Assembly: GCF_000813345.1 (NCBI RefSeq)
Contig: NZ_BBQF01000001.1
Coordinates: forward strand, 372,001-436,000
Source of the DNA: Sulfurospirillum arsenophilum NBRC 109478
GTDB lineage: Bacteria; Campylobacterota; Campylobacteria; Campylobacterales; Sulfurospirillaceae
Direction of reading: 5' to 3'
Length of the DNA stretch: 64,000 nt
Positions 62,353 to 64,000 of the stretch are shown here, one piece after another; within the stretch, counting starts at the first letter, position 1; the number at the start of each line of letters is the position of its first letter. The notes beneath the pieces were generated by a model. The model did not search any database. It was given only the letters and a program-made list of their open reading frames with translations, and was not told the origin of the DNA. The position numbers were made by a program, and so were the translations under genes.

Positions 62353-63591
62353 GAGCAATGCTTCAAACTCTTCACGGAATTTTTTAATATAACTCTGCGC
62401 AATAAAAGCCACCGATGGAGCAAAAACGCAGATGGTTTTGCCATTGAGCATATCGCACGCGTCAAGGATGGTGTCGAAGTCTTCTTTAGTCCCTTTGCCA
62501 GCTAAGATTTTGGCTAAGATGCGATCGACCCAGCCTGTGCCTTCACGACATGGTGTGCATTGTCCGCAAGATTCGTGGTGGTAAAACTCAAAGAGGTTTT
62601 TCATCACTTCAGGGATGCTCACGTCTTCGTTCATCACGATCATGCCGCCTGTTCCAAGGGATGAGCCATGCGCTTTGAGGCTTTCGTAGTCCAGCGTTAT
62701 ATCTTCGATTTCATCGGCTCTGAGAATTTGCACCGATGAACCACCGGGGATGATGGCTTTAAGTTTTTTGCCGTCTTTGATACCACCGCACAGATCGTAA
62801 ATGACCTCTTTCATGGAAGTTCCAAAAGGAAGTTCATACACGCCTGGGTGTTCTACGTGACCGCTGATGCCAAAGAGCATCGTGCCAGGAGATTCTTTGG
62901 TGCCATACATCTGGTACGCGCCATAGCCCTCGTTGATGATGTAGGGAACACTCGCGATGGTCTCAACATTGTTCACGACCGTTGGATTACCAAAAAACCA
63001 CTCCGGCTCCTTGCCTTTAGGTTTAAGTCTAGGATGTCCGCGCTTGCCTTCTAAGGACTCTAAAAGAGCGGTTTTTTCACCACAGATGTATGCACCAGCC
63101 CCTTTGTGAATTGTTACATGTAAAGCATAGTTATGCCCTAGAATGCTCTCTCCCAAAATGCCTGCTTCATACGCTTCATCGATAGCACTTTGCAAACGAT
63201 GCATCCAAAAGACATATTCGCCACGGATATACACATACGCATGATGCGCGCCAATAGCATAGCTTGAGCAAATGATACCCTCAATAAGCAGATGCGGGTC
63301 AAACTCTAAAAGCTGGCGGTCTTTAAACGTGCCCGGTTCGCCCTCGTCAGCATTGATAACCAAGTAAACGGGTTTGGTGTTTTGAGGAGAGATCAGTCGC
63401 CATTTTTCACCCGTATGTGCTCCACCACCGCCTTTACCGCGAAGTCCACTTTTTTCGACTTCAGTGGTGACTTCATCGGGGCTCATTTTAAAGAGTTTTT
63501 CTAAAGAGGCATATCTGCCATTTTCTTGTGCTACGCAAAGCGTGTAGGCTTCGGGAATATCAAAATTTTTGCTTACCAGTTTAACGATCAT
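62347..63591 (-). CDS. nuoF: NADH-quinone oxidoreductase subunit F
   Basis: A 414-residue NuoF that binds NADH and FMN. GLRGKGGGGAHTGEKW is the Rossmann-like flavin loop, INADEGEPGTFKDR the NADH site, and CGQCTPCREGT plus a later cysteine the [4Fe-4S] N3. ATG 63591 has GGAGG 10-11 nt upstream and begins MIVKLVSKNF inside the end of nuoE; the longer reading is rejected. In Campylobacter jejuni NuoE/F are missing, so their presence implies NADH as donor. A palindrome copy (63114-63123) is read LHV. Confidence 0.95.
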   Translation of the reverse strand: MIVKLVSKNFDIPEAYTLCVAQENGRYASLEKLFKMSPDEVTTEVEKSGLRGKGGGGAHTGEKWRLISPQNTKPVYLVINADEGEPGTFKDRQLLEFDPHLLIEGIICSSYAIGAHHAYVYIRGEYVFWMHRLQSAIDEAYEAGILGESILGHNYALHVTIHKGAGAYICGEKTALLESLEGKRGHPRLKPKGKEPEWFFGNPTVVNNVETIASVPYIINEGYGAYQMYGTKESPGTMLFGISGHVEHPGVYELPFGTSMKEVIYDLCGGIKDGKKLKAIIPGGSSVQILRADEIEDITLDYESLKAHGSSLGTGGMIVMNEDVSIPEVMKNLFEFYHHESCGQCTPCREGTGWVDRILAKILAGKGTKEDFDTILDACDMLNGKTICVFAPSVAFIAQSYIKKFREEFEALLK

Positions 63592-64000
63592 GTGAAAGTT
63601 CCTCCAAAAGCGCATCGAGCTTTTCAAGGGTGAGGTTTTCGATGTAGTCATCATTCAGGCGCATACAAGGGCTTGTGCCACATGAGCCTAAACACTCAAC
63701 TAAGGTGAGGGTAAATTTACCATCTTTGCTCGTTTCTCCAGCTTTGATGCCAAGGCGGTTTTGCAAATGTTCTTGCAAGGTTTTAGAGCCTGCAAGCATA
63801 CACGAGAGTGTTTTGCACAGTTGCAAATGGTATGTTCCGATGGGTTGGAGGAGAAACATCGTGTAAAAAGAGGCGACAGAGTAGACATCCATCGCAGAAC
63901 ACTCCAACTTTTTGGCAATGAATTGCATCGCTTCAAGGCTGATCCATCCCTCTTGGTACTGAACCATCCACAAAGAAGGAAGCATTAAAGAGTTTTTATC
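63581..64000 (-). CDS. nuoE: NADH-quinone oxidoreductase subunit E (5' part cut by window edge)
   Basis: The frame is open to the window edge, reading ...NSLMLPSLWMVQYQEGW, so the start is outside. The visible 140 residues include the helical domain, then the thioredoxin-like [2Fe-2S] domain with CKTLSC (C-x4-C) and CLGSC (C-x3-C), binding cluster N1a. Overlaps nuoF by 11 nt. Confidence 0.94.
   Translation of the reverse strand, partial: DKNSLMLPSLWMVQYQEGWISLEAMQFIAKKLECSAMDVYSVASFYTMFLLQPIGTYHLQLCKTLSCMLAGSKTLQEHLQNRLGIKAGETSKDGKFTLTLVECLGSCGTSPCMRLNDDYIENLTLEKLDALLEELSHDR

Overview
The window looks like a chromosomal segment of a Campylobacterota (epsilonproteobacterial) bacterium, most likely Sulfurospirillum or a close relative. 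The reasons are an A+T-rich sequence, abutting but unfused rpoB and rpoC, epsilon-type sensor kinases with an AHQWRQPL H-box, a PAS/chemoreceptor pair resembling Campylobacter CetB/CetA, a Tat-exported TorA-family molybdoenzyme followed by a small cytochrome c, and PhoX. The genus is an inference; no rRNA gene is present. Genes are dense, no gap over 300 bases lacks a gene, and I see no insertion sequence, prophage or CRISPR array.

Layout. 1-5 kb: the end of a DJ-1/PfpI gene, a phoX-like gene coupled to a diheme cytochrome c, and a dienelactone hydrolase. 5-13.6 kb: small unknown genes, a GGDEF-EAL protein, thioredoxin 2, a divergent pair encoding the two halves of D-glutamate cyclase (DUF4392 and DUF1445), a polysaccharide deacetylase-like protein, a structured leader before a two-gene unit, an EamA transporter, a VF530 protein and a short-chain dehydrogenase. 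13.7-18.4 kb: a complete branched-chain amino acid ABC operon (livJHMGF). 19.5-36.7 kb: the translation/transcription core, tRNA-Thr-Tyr-Gly-Thr-tuf-rpmG-tRNA-Trp-secE-nusG-rplKAJL-rpoBC-rpsLG-fusA. 36.8-39.5 kb: the metNIQ methionine importer, then tRNA-Arg. 39.7-43.3 kb: aldo/keto reductase, SagB-type oxidoreductase and MATE exporter. 43.4-50.6 kb: a TorA-like reductase with its cytochrome, followed by a response regulator, solute-binding protein and histidine kinase cluster. 50.6-53.2 kb: a CZB-domain chemoreceptor coupled to a PAS protein, and a small membrane protein. 53.3-64 kb: nuoGHIJKLMN on the plus strand facing nuoF and nuoE on the minus strand.

The most striking non-gene signal is the palindrome TTTACATGTAAA. 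By eye I count 32 copies of its 10-bp core TTACATGTAA and 19 full 12-mers, when well under one would be expected by chance. It lies between genes and inside genes; inside genes it is read only as L-H-V or T-C-K. Between genes it often forms the arms of hairpins at 3' ends, up to a 28-bp perfect palindrome containing both stop codons of convergent nuoN and nuoF. This resembles cyanobacterial HIP1 or the uptake-sequence terminators of Haemophilus and Neisseria, and I know of no description for this lineage.

Functionally the window combines core gene expression with respiratory flexibility: an NADH-type complex I, a putative S-/N-oxide reductase with its own sensory system, energy taxis, and nutrient acquisition for branched-chain amino acids, methionine and phosphate.
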